A stretch of DNA of 64,000 bases from JBBATK01 sp044224515 (GTDB lineage: Bacteria > Bacteroidota > Ignavibacteria > Kapaibacteriales > NICIL-2): the NCBI GenBank assembly GCA_044224515.1, contig JBGAKH010000005.1, forward strand, positions 1 through 64,000, in the 5' to 3' direction. The notes beneath the pieces were generated by a model, which made no database searches, was not told the origin of the DNA, and saw only the letters and a list, made by a program, of their open reading frames with translations. Positions 54,284 through 63,806 of this stretch are shown here, in pieces. The number at the start of each line of letters is the position of its first letter. Position 1 is the stretch's first letter. Made by a program: the position numbers and the translations under genes.

Positions 54284-55708
54284 TTAGTTTTTCTTGAGAT
54301 GAATTCCGCTAGCGAGCCAGGAATCCTTGTGCTCTAGCATATATGTTTTTGCTGCATTGTACTCGTTCGGAATTATGCCGTCCAGGATTGCTTCTTCGAT
54401 TGCTGTTTTAATAATTCCAACGGCACGTGAGGGCGCAAGATTACAAAGGAGCATAATCTCCTCTCCGCGTACAGGGGATTGAAAGGCTGCCAGCTTGTCG
54501 CGCTCACGTACATCGACAATCTTCTGGTACACGATTTCATAATTCTTCAAGTAGCGACGCTGGCGCGACTCGTTAGCAGTTGTGATATCGGCCCGACACA
54601 GCATGAAGAGTTCTTCCAGCCAATCTCCCGCATGCACGGCTAGACGACGTATAGCAGAATCCGTGACGCCTTCATCTACCAACATCATTGGACGTTGATG
54701 CAAGCGAACCAAAGTCTCGACCATCTTGAGGTGTTCGAGTGGAAGTTTCATGCGACGGAAGATCTTCTCTTGCCAGCGAGCTCCAAACTCTTCGTGTCCG
54801 TGAAATGTCCACCCCACGCCCTCGACGAACTTCTTTGTTTTAGGTTTTGCGATGTCATGCATCAGCGTAGCAAAGCGTAACCAAACGTTTTCACTCACGG
54901 CAGCGATGTTGTCTACCACTTGCAAGGTGTGATAAAAAACATCCTTGTGGTGAAACTCACGACTGCCCTGTTTAACAAGTTCGACTCCGGCAAGACGCTC
55001 CACTTCCGGAAAAACGGCTCCGAGAAGTCCGCTGTCGTGCAGTACCTTTAGTCCAATACTTGGACGTGAGGCCGATAGTAACTTCAGGAATTCGTCGCTG
55101 ATGCGCTCTTGTGAAATGATGCCGATACGCGAAGCCATTTTCGCGATAGCATCGAGTGCGGTTGGTTCAACGCTGAATTGCAACTGAGCCGCAAACCTAG
55201 CCGCGCGCATCATGCGAAGCGGATCGTCGCTAAAGGTCACAAAGGGATCAAGAGGCGTTCGCAGAATTGCGCGTTCTAAATCGGCGAGTCCGTCAAACTC
55301 ATCGATCAAGGTGCCAAAGTCCGATTCTTGTAAGGATGCGGCCATAGCGTTGACCGTGAAGTCCCTGCGACGCAGATCATCCATCAACGTGCCTTCTCGC
55401 ACGATGGGTTTGCGTGACCCTTCCAGATACTCTTCTTTGCGAGTGCCGACAAACTCAAGCTGATACTCACCAACCGGCACCATTGCAGTACGAAAGCGCT
55501 CAAAAACGACAGCCTTTGAGTGGAAATGCTCAGCCACTGCTCGTGCAAACTCCAATGCGTCACCTACCACAGTGAAATCGATGTCGGCGCGCTGACGTTG
55601 CATGAAGTAGTCGCGGACATAACCACCGACCACATACAGCTGCACTCCTTGCTCTCGAGCAATTGTTGAGAGGGTGCGAAAATGTGGTTCGTTAAAGCTG
55701 AGTATCAC
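54284..55708 (-). CDS. CCA tRNA nucleotidyltransferase / poly(A) polymerase family protein with HD domain (474 aa)
   Basis: Class II nucleotidyltransferase that adds or repairs the CCA end of tRNA. The active-site block VVGGYVRD (residues 27-33) is followed by A-D-I-D-F with the two catalytic Asp (D42, D44), then R-R-D-F-T-V-N-A-M-A, and D-D-P-L-R-M-M-R-A-A-R. A later HD-type domain (L-M-H-D-I-A-K-P with downstream His residues, about residues 275-310) is present. It uses a GTG start. Whether it is a CCA-adding enzyme or a poly(A) polymerase/split A-adding enzyme cannot be decided here. Confidence 0.9.
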   Translation of the reverse strand: MILSFNEPHFRTLSTIAREQGVQLYVVGGYVRDYFMQRQRADIDFTVVGDALEFARAVAEHFHSKAVVFERFRTAMVPVGEYQLEFVGTRKEEYLEGSRKPIVREGTLMDDLRRRDFTVNAMAASLQESDFGTLIDEFDGLADLERAILRTPLDPFVTFSDDPLRMMRAARFAAQLQFSVEPTALDAIAKMASRIGIISQERISDEFLKLLSASRPSIGLKVLHDSGLLGAVFPEVERLAGVELVKQGSREFHHKDVFYHTLQVVDNIAAVSENVWLRFATLMHDIAKPKTKKFVEGVGWTFHGHEEFGARWQEKIFRRMKLPLEHLKMVETLVRLHQRPMMLVDEGVTDSAIRRLAVHAGDWLEELFMLCRADITTANESRQRRYLKNYEIVYQKIVDVRERDKLAAFQSPVRGEEIMLLCNLAPSRAVGIIKTAIEEAILDGIIPNEYNAAKTYMLEHKDSWLASGIHLKKN

Positions 55709-55924
55709 GGAAGGCGCAACGATAATGGAGTGTATTCAATGCTTGCTCTGCTCTTTCTCTCAGTCAGGCGCTGCGTAGCAGCGCTTTAAGCAAACAGCAT
55801 TTGCGATTACTTTGGAATAGATTGTAACCTCGATTTGATTCAGTCGGATTCGAACTGTGTCAAGCGCCGTAGCTATGAGTCTTGCTGACCAAACGTTGGT
55901 CTGACTAGACCGGGCGTATAGGAA

Positions 55925-57022
55925 TTATACGTTGAAACGGAAATGCATGATATCGCCATCTTGAACGATATACTCTTTGCCTTCGGTTCGATAGAGACCC
56001 GCATCTTTCACGGCTTGTTCGGAGCCCAATCGATTCCAGTCTGCGAAGGCCATCACTTCAGCACGAATGAAACCGCGCTCAAAATCTGTGTGGATGACTC
56101 CCGCTGCTTGGGGTGCAGTCGAATGTTTTTTCACTGTCCATGCGCGAACCTCTTTGGGTCCGGCAGTCAAATACGTAATCAAGCCTAGCAAGCTATAGGC
56201 CTCGCGAATGACTCTGTCCAAACCGGGTTCTTCCATACCAAGGTCAGCCAAAAAGATCTCACGGTCTTCAGCTTCAAGCTGAGAAATTTCTGCTTCGATC
56301 TTTGCGCAAATCGGCACGACCAGTGCACCTTCTTCGTCTGCACGTTTCTTTACGAGATCAATAAGGGCATTGCCATTTTTTACGCCCTCTTCGTTCGTGT
56401 TGCAGATAAACATCTGTGGCTTGTTGGTCAGAAGGAACAGCGCGCGCATGTACTCTTTCTCCGCATCTGTCTGTGCTTCAAAGAGCCGCGCTGTTTTACC
56501 GCTGTTGAGGTGCTCAGCCAAACGTTGAAGCATCTCCAGTTCATCTTTAGCTTCTTTGTCTTGTGAGCGCGCCTTCTTTGTCACTGTCTCAATGCGCTTG
56601 CTTACCGACTCAATATCCTTCAAGCCCAGCTCGGTCTCAATAATCTCGATGTCGCGCAAAGGGTCAACACCGCCACTGACGTGCACTACGTTATCATCCT
56701 CAAAGCAGCGAACGACATGTGCGATAGCATCGACCGATCGGATGTGCGATAAAAACTGGTTACCCAAACCCTCGCCTTGTGCGGCACCTTTCACCAAGCC
56801 TGCGATATCAACAAACTCAACAGTCGCCGGAACCAATCGTTCCGAACCGTAGCTCCTATTCAATGCTGTGAGACGTGGATCGGGCACATTTACGATGCCA
56901 ACATTCGGATCGATAGTACAGAAGGGATAATTCGCCGCCTCAATGTTGTTTGAGGTGAGAGCGTTGAAGAGAGTTGATTTTCCCACATTTGGGAGTCCGA
57001 CGATGCCACAAGCAATACCCAT
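55925..57022 (-). CDS. ychF: YchF/OLA1-family GTPase/ATPase (365 aa)
   Basis: Universally conserved P-loop protein that hydrolyses ATP more readily than GTP and interacts with ribosomes. G1 is G-L-P-N-V-G-K-S-T (residues 8-16), G3 is D-I-A-G-L-V-K-G-A, and the usual NKxD is replaced by N-T-N-E-E as in the family. The C-terminal TGS domain (YLTAGPKEVRAWTVKKHSTA, then HTDFERGFIRAEV) is complete. Length is typical. A TAATTTTG box lies about 80 bp upstream on the same strand. Confidence 0.95.
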   Translation of the reverse strand: MGIACGIVGLPNVGKSTLFNALTSNNIEAANYPFCTIDPNVGIVNVPDPRLTALNRSYGSERLVPATVEFVDIAGLVKGAAQGEGLGNQFLSHIRSVDAIAHVVRCFEDDNVVHVSGGVDPLRDIEIIETELGLKDIESVSKRIETVTKKARSQDKEAKDELEMLQRLAEHLNSGKTARLFEAQTDAEKEYMRALFLLTNKPQMFICNTNEEGVKNGNALIDLVKKRADEEGALVVPICAKIEAEISQLEAEDREIFLADLGMEEPGLDRVIREAYSLLGLITYLTAGPKEVRAWTVKKHSTAPQAAGVIHTDFERGFIRAEVMAFADWNRLGSEQAVKDAGLYRTEGKEYIVQDGDIMHFRFNV

Positions 57023-57325
57023 GAGAGCGCGAGATAATAATAGTCAAACGAGTGTCCCTCGCTCTAGATAGAGGCAAGGGAATTGAAAAAATGAACGAAT
57101 CACAAAATTACGAAGCAAATCGCTTGTCTCGTCAGGAGATCACATCAAGACGTCCATGGACAATCCCGCATCGATGCGACGAGAATTGCCTGCCCGGTCA
57201 ATAAAGAGACGATGATCAGGTGTTTATGGCTGAGGTCGGTTAGTGCTCATTCGCCGCAATAACGTAGAACCCGGCATAGCTTATCTGTGTTGGATGGCGC
57301 AGGAGAGCCTCGAAACACACGCTTG
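57023..57325. other. intergenic stretch upstream of ychF
   Basis: About 300 bp with no gene. The only motif noted is the minus-strand -7 box at 57103-57110. Confidence 0.6.
57103..57110 (-). promoter_or_regulatory. possible -7 box for ychF
   Basis: The minus strand reads TAATTTTG, matching TAnnTTTG and identical to the rpsL box. No TTG stands at the expected -33 distance. The ychF ATG would follow after a ~75 nt leader. Confidence 0.4.
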
Positions 57326-58147
57326 TTAGAGCCCAACTTGAAAGCCCAGGCCCCAATAGTCATCTACTGTGGCATAGAACAAACCGTGAAGACTCAATCC
57401 GTGATAGTAATAGCTACTGACAATGACGTCATAGCCATTTCGTTGAGAAAGACTTAGTCCGGCTTGTGCAGCGTGAACCAATGACGAGGTGCCTGAGATG
57501 CCGCTCAGCTTGAGGTCGTACGCGGCAAAGGCGGACATGTCGGCTGAGACCTTGTATCGAGCTTCTGCTCCAATTTGAGGAATGACTAAGTTTATTCGGG
57601 GCTCAGTGTTGTGATTTGAAAAAACTCCGGTACAACCTGCATACAACCTGTAGGTCTTCCATTCATATGCGCCGATAAGTTCTAAAAATTCCCGACTATA
57701 TACATAGGGTTTGGGATGGAGGGTTCCGGCTGTATCGGCCAGTCCGTCGGCAAGATGCGCTGATATATGCGCCAGTCTGGCTCGCGCACTCCAACGGTGG
57801 TCGTCGCGTAGCCAATGACACGAAGAGTTAACACCAAAGTAGTAGTCAACCGTTTCTACCGGAAACTTCAAGCGACCCTCGGAACGTAAACGCGTGTAGG
57901 TCATGAAATCTCCGCCGGCATTCCATTGCATCGTTGCGCTGCTATCGATTTGCATCAAGTCAAAACTGTGTCCAATATCGAGTCTAAGTTTTTGCCGAGG
58001 TATCTCCACCATGCAACCAATGCGCGCTTCCAGTGGATTGGCCACCAAAGCTTTGAAGAGTGGGTGTTCGGCAAACAGCGGTGTTACGGCAAGACTGAAT
58101 ACGAACAGTGAAATAAGCTTGCTTGACAGATGGACTAGTTGCTTCAT
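57326..58147 (-). CDS. DUF1207-type envelope protein (273 aa)
   Basis: A signal peptide is present (LISLFVFSLAVTPLFA) when the ATG at 58147 (MKQLVHLSSK) is used. An in-frame upstream start at 58207 would add 20 residues. The segment L-F-K-A-L-V-A-N-P-L-E-A-R-I-G after cleavage is the hallmark of DUF1207 proteins, and the rest is barrel-like, ending with GLGFQVGL as outer-membrane strands do. Role unknown; probably outer-membrane. It stands between folP and ychF on the same strand, with a 232-bp gap to folP. Confidence 0.75.
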   Translation of the reverse strand: MKQLVHLSSKLISLFVFSLAVTPLFAEHPLFKALVANPLEARIGCMVEIPRQKLRLDIGHSFDLMQIDSSATMQWNAGGDFMTYTRLRSEGRLKFPVETVDYYFGVNSSCHWLRDDHRWSARARLAHISAHLADGLADTAGTLHPKPYVYSREFLELIGAYEWKTYRLYAGCTGVFSNHNTEPRINLVIPQIGAEARYKVSADMSAFAAYDLKLSGISGTSSLVHAAQAGLSLSQRNGYDVIVSSYYYHGLSLHGLFYATVDDYWGLGFQVGL

Positions 58148-58379
58148 GCGTTGATACTCGACAATTCCGGTTGGTTGAGTGTTTCTAGTAATTAGTATGC
58201 CTAACAAAGTTTAGAGCAGTGCCACGAAGTTAATCGAAGGACAGACAGCGACGTCAATGGTCTGACATAAATGCCGGCTCGCAGCAAAAGGCAGATCGGT
58301 CTTGTACGACAAGAATCAGCGACCTTTAGGCTTCGGCCCTATGCTTGATGTTGGTCAACAACTGAACAGTGCAATCTCG

Positions 58380-59177
58380 CTACCGCAGTGCAGTCCACAG
58401 TTTCTTGAGCTGCACAAGCAATTCGACATTGTGGACTCGGATATAATCGGCGCCGCAGTTGATGAGTAGAGCATGCATCATTGCCGTTACGGGATCTCGA
58501 TCTGCAGCTTTTTCAATACCACAAAGTGCGCCAAGAAAGCGCTTGCGCGAAATTCCGAGCATTAAGGGCACACCAAGATGCTTGAAGGCTTGATGCTCGC
58601 GTAGGAGCTGGATATTGTGCTCAATGGTTTTTCCGAATCCGATGCCAACATCGGCTATCACTGAGCGTACGCCTGCAGCATGTGCAGCAACAATGCGGTC
58701 ATGCAGGAAGTCAAAGACTTCGCGGCTGACGTGCTCATACTGTGGTTCTCGTTGCATTGTCTGCGGAGTGCCTTGCATGTGCATGAGGATGATGGGGAGG
58801 TTGCGCTCTGCGGCTAGTGCAAGCATCGATGGATCGTGGAGTCCGGCACTAACGTCGTTCAACACATTGGCTCCGGCATCGATTGCCTCGCGTGCTACGG
58901 CAGCCGAGCGTGTATCGATGCTTATCGCTAACTCCGGGAATCGCTCCCGAAGTGCGCGGACGACAGGAACGACTCGCACGCATTCTTCGTCGGTACTGAG
59001 TGGAACCGCACCCGGGCGAGTCGATTCGCCGCCGATGTCGAGCATGCTGGCACCTTGTGCAATCAGCCGTTCTCCATGAGCAATGGCGTCGTCGGCACCG
59101 GCATACAAGCCGCCGTCGGAAAATGAGTCGGGGGTCACATTGACTATGCCGACTATGGAAGGAAAATGCTGTGTCAT
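58380..59177 (-). CDS. folP: dihydropteroate synthase FolP (265 aa)
   Basis: Condenses dihydropterin pyrophosphate with p-aminobenzoate in folate synthesis, the target of sulfonamides. Signature 1 G-I-V-N-V-T-P-D-S-F-S-D-G-G (residues 10-23), signature 2 A-S-M-L-D-I-G-G-E-S-T-R-P-G (about 43-56), the N-D-V-S-A-G loop, and D-V-G-I-G-F-G-K are all present. Length is typical. It follows the Lon N-domain gene by 88 bp on the same strand. No other folate gene adjoins. Confidence 0.96.
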   Translation of the reverse strand: MTQHFPSIVGIVNVTPDSFSDGGLYAGADDAIAHGERLIAQGASMLDIGGESTRPGAVPLSTDEECVRVVPVVRALRERFPELAISIDTRSAAVAREAIDAGANVLNDVSAGLHDPSMLALAAERNLPIILMHMQGTPQTMQREPQYEHVSREVFDFLHDRIVAAHAAGVRSVIADVGIGFGKTIEHNIQLLREHQAFKHLGVPLMLGISRKRFLGALCGIEKAADRDPVTAMMHALLINCGADYIRVHNVELLVQLKKLWTALR

Positions 59178-59265
59178 AGGAAAAGTCTTAAGATCAAAGC
59201 CGGTTTCTTGGTCGTTACGATCTGTCGTGTCGCAATCCGGAGTTGGTTATGTGCCGCCTTACAGC

Positions 59266-59910
59266 TTAAAAACGTTCGCTACGTCGGACGTAACCATCGA
59301 GTCGGACGAGAACAGACTGTTTGTTCTGTTGGTCGAGGGTAGGAAGCACTTCGCGCATGTGGTGCAGGAGCATGAGCAAACGTTCGTTTTCACTTTGGGA
59401 TTCCAGCAAACGTTGTTTGTGTTCAAGCTCGAGGCCGGCTTTTTGCGCCATTACAAACGACAGCGACAAGTTTCTGACGGTGTTCTCTTGCAAGCTTAGG
59501 TGCTGTTCATTGGGAAAGACTTGCTCGACCAGGCGGTTGTAGAGCTCAACGCATTCTTCATAGACAGCTTGATTGAAGCTCGGGTCAGGAACATCGTCAA
59601 AGTACTCGATGTGAGCATGGATACAGGCTTTGGGACGTTCTTCAATGTGCTGAACCTGAAAGCGACGTCCACCTGCGACAACAATGTCCATTCGGCCGTC
59701 ATCATACTCTCTCAATACTTCGGCAACGCGCGCGGTGCAGCCAATTGTACTGAGCTCAGAGCCTTGCAAAAGGTTAACTCCGAAGACCTCGCGCGTTTCG
59801 CGACACTGTTGAATCAGTTGTTTGTACCGTTCCTCAAAAATGTGGAGTGGGATCCACGATCCGGGAAAGAGTACAATGTTGAGCGGAAAGAGATCTATTT
59901 CGTCCTGCAC
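59266..59910 (-). CDS. Lon protease N-terminal (substrate-binding) domain protein (214 aa)
   Basis: Stand-alone LON substrate-binding domain. No ATPase or protease part is present. The family's opening is seen as LFPLNIVLFPGSWIPLHIFEERYKQL, then GCTARVAEVLREYDDGRMDIVVAGGRRFQV, and a helical C-terminal half follows (Q-K-A-G-L-E-L-E-H-K-Q-R-L-L-E). The GTG at 59910 is chosen over a TTG at 59997 because GAGG lies 6 nt upstream and a -7 box TATCTTTG lies between the two candidates. The cell role of such stand-alone domains is not settled. Confidence 0.85.
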   Translation of the reverse strand: MQDEIDLFPLNIVLFPGSWIPLHIFEERYKQLIQQCRETREVFGVNLLQGSELSTIGCTARVAEVLREYDDGRMDIVVAGGRRFQVQHIEERPKACIHAHIEYFDDVPDPSFNQAVYEECVELYNRLVEQVFPNEQHLSLQENTVRNLSLSFVMAQKAGLELEHKQRLLESQSENERLLMLLHHMREVLPTLDQQNKQSVLVRLDGYVRRSERF

Positions 59911-59931
59911 AGCTACCTCGTATTCAAGACT

Positions 59932-59939
59932 CAAAGATA
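59932..59939 (-). promoter_or_regulatory. possible -7 box for the Lon-domain gene and folP
   Basis: The minus strand reads TATCTTTG, matching TAnnTTTG, 22 nt before the GTG start at 59910. No TTG at the expected spacing. Confidence 0.45.
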
Positions 59940-60077
59940 CAAGAAGCCCGCCGCCTAACGGAGCCAAGCCCGACTTTTTCGCTCTTTTTGTTGGCAATGC
60001 GCTTCTCGAATGCCCTTGGTGTCCTCAGTAAAGTCAAAACCAACGCTCGGATTTACGCCGTGGAGTACCGTTTTTTT

Positions 60078-60106
60078 ATCATGCAGCTGCTCCGCAGCTG
60101 CATGAT
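60078..60106. repeat. perfect 13-bp inverted repeat (hairpin)
   Basis: ATCATGCAGCTGC - TCC - GCAGCTGCATGAT in noncoding DNA. A seven-T run precedes it on the plus strand and none follows, so it is not a normal terminator for either direction. Could be a protein-binding site or RNA stem. Confidence 0.7.
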
Positions 60107-60407
60107 GAAAGCCCACTTGATGAGAGAATTCGAGGTCTCTCATGCGCGGGGTAGAACGATTTCAGGTTAAAGCGACGCGAAACAAAACGTTGGTTTTAGC
60201 GCAGTGTAGAGCTGCTATAGCGAAGCGTCTGTCGTTGTTTTGCCCGGTGGAGAGAGAATTTACGCATGTAGAGCATGATGCAGTGTGGTGAGTTTCCTAC
60301 TTGACAACAAATGGGAAGTGGCTGAGTGAGTGAAGGAAGGGAGCCTGTAAAAACACGTAATTCATCGAGAAGGCTTCAAATTGCGGCGCTTCTAAGTCCC
60401 TTAGTTC

Positions 60408-60437
60408 TTGTCAGATCCCATTTTCTTCGTACCTTTG
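60408..60437 (+). promoter_or_regulatory. Bacteroidota-type promoter for fusA
   Basis: TTG at 60408-60410, a 19-nt spacer, and TACCTTTG at 60430-60437, matching the consensus TTG-N19-20-TAnnTTTG. It would give an untranslated leader of about 90 nt before the fusA ATG at 60535. Confidence 0.75.
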
Positions 60438-60534
60438 TAGTCTTGTAAAAGTCTCTTTGCCTTACAGCATCACCGGCTGTAGTTCTAAGGGCCAATAATT
60501 TGTCACACTAACACGGTTCCTACGGGAAGCATCC

Positions 60535-62634
60535 ATGGCTGACATCAGCAAAGTTCGTAACATCGGCATTTCAGCTCACATTGATTCGGGCAAAACCACG
60601 TTGAGTGAGCGGATTTTGTTCTACACCGGGAAAATTCACCGTATCATCGAGGTACGTAGTAAGGAGGGCAATGGCCCGACGATGGACTCGATGGATTTGG
60701 AACGTGAAAAGGGAATTACCATCCAGTCTGCCGCAACGTATTGCGAGTGGAAGGATTACAACATTAACCTTATCGACACCCCGGGTCACGTGGACTTTAC
60801 TGTAGAAGTAGAGCGCGCTTTGCGTGTTTTGGACGGCGCAGTTCTCGTGTTGTGTTCAGTTTCCGGCGTACAATCACAGTCAATCACTGTTGACCGTCAG
60901 ATGCGTCGTTACAACGTACCGCGTCTTGCCTTTATCAATAAAGCCGACCGTTCCGGTGCCAATCCGTACCGAGTCGTTGACCAACTCCGTGAGAAGTTGA
61001 ATCATAACCCGGTTATGATGAACATTCCTATTGGTTTAGAAGACAAGTTTGCCGGCGTTATTGACTTGCTCAAGATGAAAGCTGTCTATTTTGATGGCGA
61101 CAATGGCGAGAACATCCGTGAGGAAGCCATTCCTGCCGATATGCAAGCACAGGCAAAGGAATATCGTCACAAGTTGGAAGAAGCAATTTCCGACTTCAGC
61201 GATACCGTTGCCGAAAAGTTCTTGATGGAAGAGCCAATCAGCATGGAAGAGATGATTCCGGTGATTCGTAAGGCGACCATCGAGATGAAGATTACTCCGG
61301 TTTTTGTTGGAACCGCAAAGCAAAACAAGGGGGTGCAATTGCTCCTGGATGCAGTGTGCGAATTCTTGCCGAATCCGTCTGAAGTGAATAATGTTGCATT
61401 GGATCGCGACAAGAATGAAGAAGCCGTTGCGTTGGCTTCAGAGCCGAACAAGCCCTTTGTTGGTCTGGCATTCAAGCTCGAAGACGGTCGCTTCGGCCAG
61501 TTGACGTACATGCGTATTTACCAAGGTTCGGTTAAGAAGGGTGATACCATCTTTAACATCGCGAACGGTAAAAAGGTTAAGGTACCGCGTCTTGTTCGTA
61601 TGCACGCCAGTGAAATGCACGACATCGAGTCGACATCTGCAGGCGACATCGTGGCAATGTTCGGTGTGGACTGTGCTTCCGGCGACACCTTTACCGACGG
61701 TAGCGTGAACTATGCGATGACCTCGATGTTCGTTCCTGAGCCGGTTATCGAGTTGGCAGTGGCACCGAAGGATAAAGCCGGACAAGTGAACTTCTCGAAG
61801 GCTTTGAACCGTTTTACGAAGGAAGATCCTACGCTTCGCGTGTATCGTGATGAAGAGAGCAATGAGACCATCATCAAAGGAATGGGCGAGTTGCACCTTG
61901 AGATTTATATCGAGCGTATTCGTCGTGAGTACAATTGTGAAGTGGCAGTGGGACGTCCGAAAGTTGCCTTCCGTGAAGCAATTACGCGTCGCGCTGAATT
62001 CAACTACACCCACAAGAAGCAAACCGGCGGTAGCGGTCAATTCGCTCGCGTTGCAGGGTACATTGAGCCAATTACGGAAGCGGACATTCAGGATAACTAT
62101 CAGTTCGTTGACGAGATTGTGGGCGGTGTGATTTCGCGCGAGTTCATTCCTGCTTGCGACAAGGGTTTTGCCGAGCAAGTCAAGGACGGTCAACTTATCG
62201 GTCAGCCGATCCAGAAGATTCGTGTGGTATTGAATGACGGTGCCACACACGCGGTCGACTCCTCAGAAATGGCGTTTAAGTTGGCTTCTATGGCTGCTTT
62301 GCGTGAGTGCTACAATCAGGCAGGTCCTGTTGTGCTTGAGCCGATCATGAAGCTTGAAGTTTCCGTTCCGGAAGAATTCCAAGGTGTAGCCATCGGTCAA
62401 ATCAATCAACGCCGTGGTGTTATTGTCGGTACCGAGAGCGAAGCCGGGTATGTGACGGTTACCTCGGAAGTACCGCTGCAAATGATGTTTGGTTATTCAA
62501 CCGACATTCGTTCCGTTACCCAGGGTAAGGGCGAGTTTACCATGGAATTCTTGAAGTATGCGCAGGTTCCGCGTAATGTTCAGGACGACATGGTTAAGGA
62601 ATATCAAAAACGTCGCGCAGAAGGAAACAAGTAA
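60535..62634 (+). CDS. fusA: translation elongation factor G, mtEFG1/spdEFG1-like type (699 aa)
   Basis: GTPase that drives ribosomal translocation. G1 is A-H-I-D-S-G-K-T-T (residues 14-22), G3 is D-T-P-G-H, G4 is N-K-A-D. The switch I segment E-V-R-S-K-E-G-N-G-P-T-M-D-S-M-D-L-E-R-E-K-G-I-T-I-Q-S-A-A-T and the following V-L-D-G-A-V-L-V-L-C-S-V-S-G-V-Q-S-Q-S are the forms known from mitochondrial EF-G1 and spdEFG1, where common str-operon EF-G has A-G-K-T-T and M-D-W-M-E-Q-E. All five domains are present. It stands upstream of rpsL with its own promoter and terminator. Confidence 0.95.
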   Translation: MADISKVRNIGISAHIDSGKTTLSERILFYTGKIHRIIEVRSKEGNGPTMDSMDLEREKGITIQSAATYCEWKDYNINLIDTPGHVDFTVEVERALRVLDGAVLVLCSVSGVQSQSITVDRQMRRYNVPRLAFINKADRSGANPYRVVDQLREKLNHNPVMMNIPIGLEDKFAGVIDLLKMKAVYFDGDNGENIREEAIPADMQAQAKEYRHKLEEAISDFSDTVAEKFLMEEPISMEEMIPVIRKATIEMKITPVFVGTAKQNKGVQLLLDAVCEFLPNPSEVNNVALDRDKNEEAVALASEPNKPFVGLAFKLEDGRFGQLTYMRIYQGSVKKGDTIFNIANGKKVKVPRLVRMHASEMHDIESTSAGDIVAMFGVDCASGDTFTDGSVNYAMTSMFVPEPVIELAVAPKDKAGQVNFSKALNRFTKEDPTLRVYRDEESNETIIKGMGELHLEIYIERIRREYNCEVAVGRPKVAFREAITRRAEFNYTHKKQTGGSGQFARVAGYIEPITEADIQDNYQFVDEIVGGVISREFIPACDKGFAEQVKDGQLIGQPIQKIRVVLNDGATHAVDSSEMAFKLASMAALRECYNQAGPVVLEPIMKLEVSVPEEFQGVAIGQINQRRGVIVGTESEAGYVTVTSEVPLQMMFGYSTDIRSVTQGKGEFTMEFLKYAQVPRNVQDDMVKEYQKRRAEGNK

Positions 62635-62660
62635 TTCTCGAATCGCAGTTTTGAAGATAG

Positions 62661-62697
62661 AACCCCGTTGAGCACTGCTTCAGCGGGGTTTCTTTTC
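62661..62697 (+). terminator. intrinsic terminator after fusA
   Basis: Stem AACCCCGTTGA / TCAGCGGGGTT (one G-U pair) with loop GCACTGCT, followed by TCTTTTCC. It separates fusA from the rpsL-rpsG unit. Confidence 0.75.
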
Positions 62698-63112
62698 CTC
62701 TGCCAAAGGCTTCGCACAGAGTTTCTGTTGTCGCACGGGTATAGGCCGGTACAGTTGGCTTCAAGCTTTCGGCTCGCATTAAGAAAGTCATCAAGTGCGA
62801 AATGAAAGAAAGCTAGAACCGACACTTCGGGGACCCGGACGTGGGTTTCAAGTGGGGGTTTGAGGGCAGGGACGATAAATGTAGAGCAGAGAGAGGGAGC
62901 AAACGGTGCCGCTATGGGAGGGAAACTAGAGCGGATATCGTAGACAGCGTGCTTGGCACGAGTAGGGATTTGTGAGTATTGTACAGGGACAAAGCGCCGA
63001 AGAGATTTTCACTTCAGGTGCGGATTTGATCAAATGTGGACAAATACATCGGTCATTTAGGCTCAAAAACGCTGTATGACTCGTGGTGTGTACGAGATTT
63101 TATCATTTTTAT
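62698..63112. other. intergenic stretch between fusA and the rpsL promoter
   Basis: About 415 bp. No gene on either strand is supported, and no RNA gene could be recognised. Confidence 0.6.
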
Positions 63113-63143
63113 TTGTCCTTTTCACTTTCCTGTCGTAATTTTG
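63113..63143 (+). promoter_or_regulatory. Bacteroidota-type promoter for rpsL-rpsG
   Basis: TTG at 63113-63115, a 20-nt spacer, and TAATTTTG at 63136-63143. It stands about 50 bp before the rpsL ATG. Confidence 0.7.
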
Positions 63144-63194
63144 TCGGCTCGCACAAAAGGCGAGTTATTCTATTGTTTACCGTTGATTCAGATC

Positions 63195-63590
63195 ATGCCT
63201 ACGATTGCGCAACTAGTCCGTAAGGGACGTCAAGAAGTTCAGTATAAATCAAAGTCACCCGCGTTGATGTCTTGTCCTCAGCGTCGTGGAGTGTGCACGC
63301 GTGTTTACACAACGACACCGAAGAAACCGAACTCTGCATTGCGTAAAGTGGCTCGTGTTCGTTTGACGAACAGCATCGAGGTAACGGCGTACATTCCGGG
63401 CGAAGGTCACAACCTGCAAGAGCACAGCATCGTGATGATTCGCGGTGGTCGTGTTAAGGATCTCCCGGGTGTTCGTTATCACATCATTCGTGGTGCAGCG
63501 GATACACAAGGTGTAAATGGTCGCATGCAAGCTCGTTCGAAGTACGGAGCCAAGCGTCCGAAGCCAGGTGCGGCACCGGCGAAGAAATAA
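63195..63590 (+). CDS. rpsL: 30S ribosomal protein S12 (131 aa)
   Basis: Decoding-centre ribosomal protein. The family start M-P-T-I-A-Q-L-V-R-K-G-R and the streptomycin-region T-P-K-K-P-N-S-A-L-R-K-V-A-R-V-R-L-T are intact, as is G-V-R-Y-H-I-I-R-G. The ATG at 63195 is the canonical start. A longer in-frame reading from 63036 runs through the promoter and is spurious. No Shine-Dalgarno is present, as is common in Bacteroidota. The C-terminus is a Lys/Pro/Ala-rich extension. Confidence 0.98.
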   Translation: MPTIAQLVRKGRQEVQYKSKSPALMSCPQRRGVCTRVYTTTPKKPNSALRKVARVRLTNSIEVTAYIPGEGHNLQEHSIVMIRGGRVKDLPGVRYHIIRGAADTQGVNGRMQARSKYGAKRPKPGAAPAKK

Positions 63591-63806
63591 GTCGGCTTGA
63601 GTAGATGATATGAGAGCAATGGTCTCATCAACAAGGCAGGCGGTACAAAGAGAGAAGAGAAGTAAACGTTAACAGTGAATTGAAACAACGAAGATGATGG
63701 GAGAGCGAGCCGAGAGTAGAGGTTCGACCTTGGTGGAGAATCCACCTGCATCATCTCTCACTTGGACTTCGCGATGAGTGGAGTTCGCAACTGAATACAA
63801 TCAGCG

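Larger units (their letters stand above)
59911..60407. other. noncoding stretch upstream of fusA
   Basis: About 500 bp between the Lon-domain gene and the fusA promoter. It contains a minus-strand -7 box and a perfect hairpin described separately. No gene is supported. Confidence 0.6.

Noticed and set aside
63036..63194. 53-residue N-terminal extension of rpsL
   Set aside because: It covers the promoter. The S12 family begins at the ATG at 63195.
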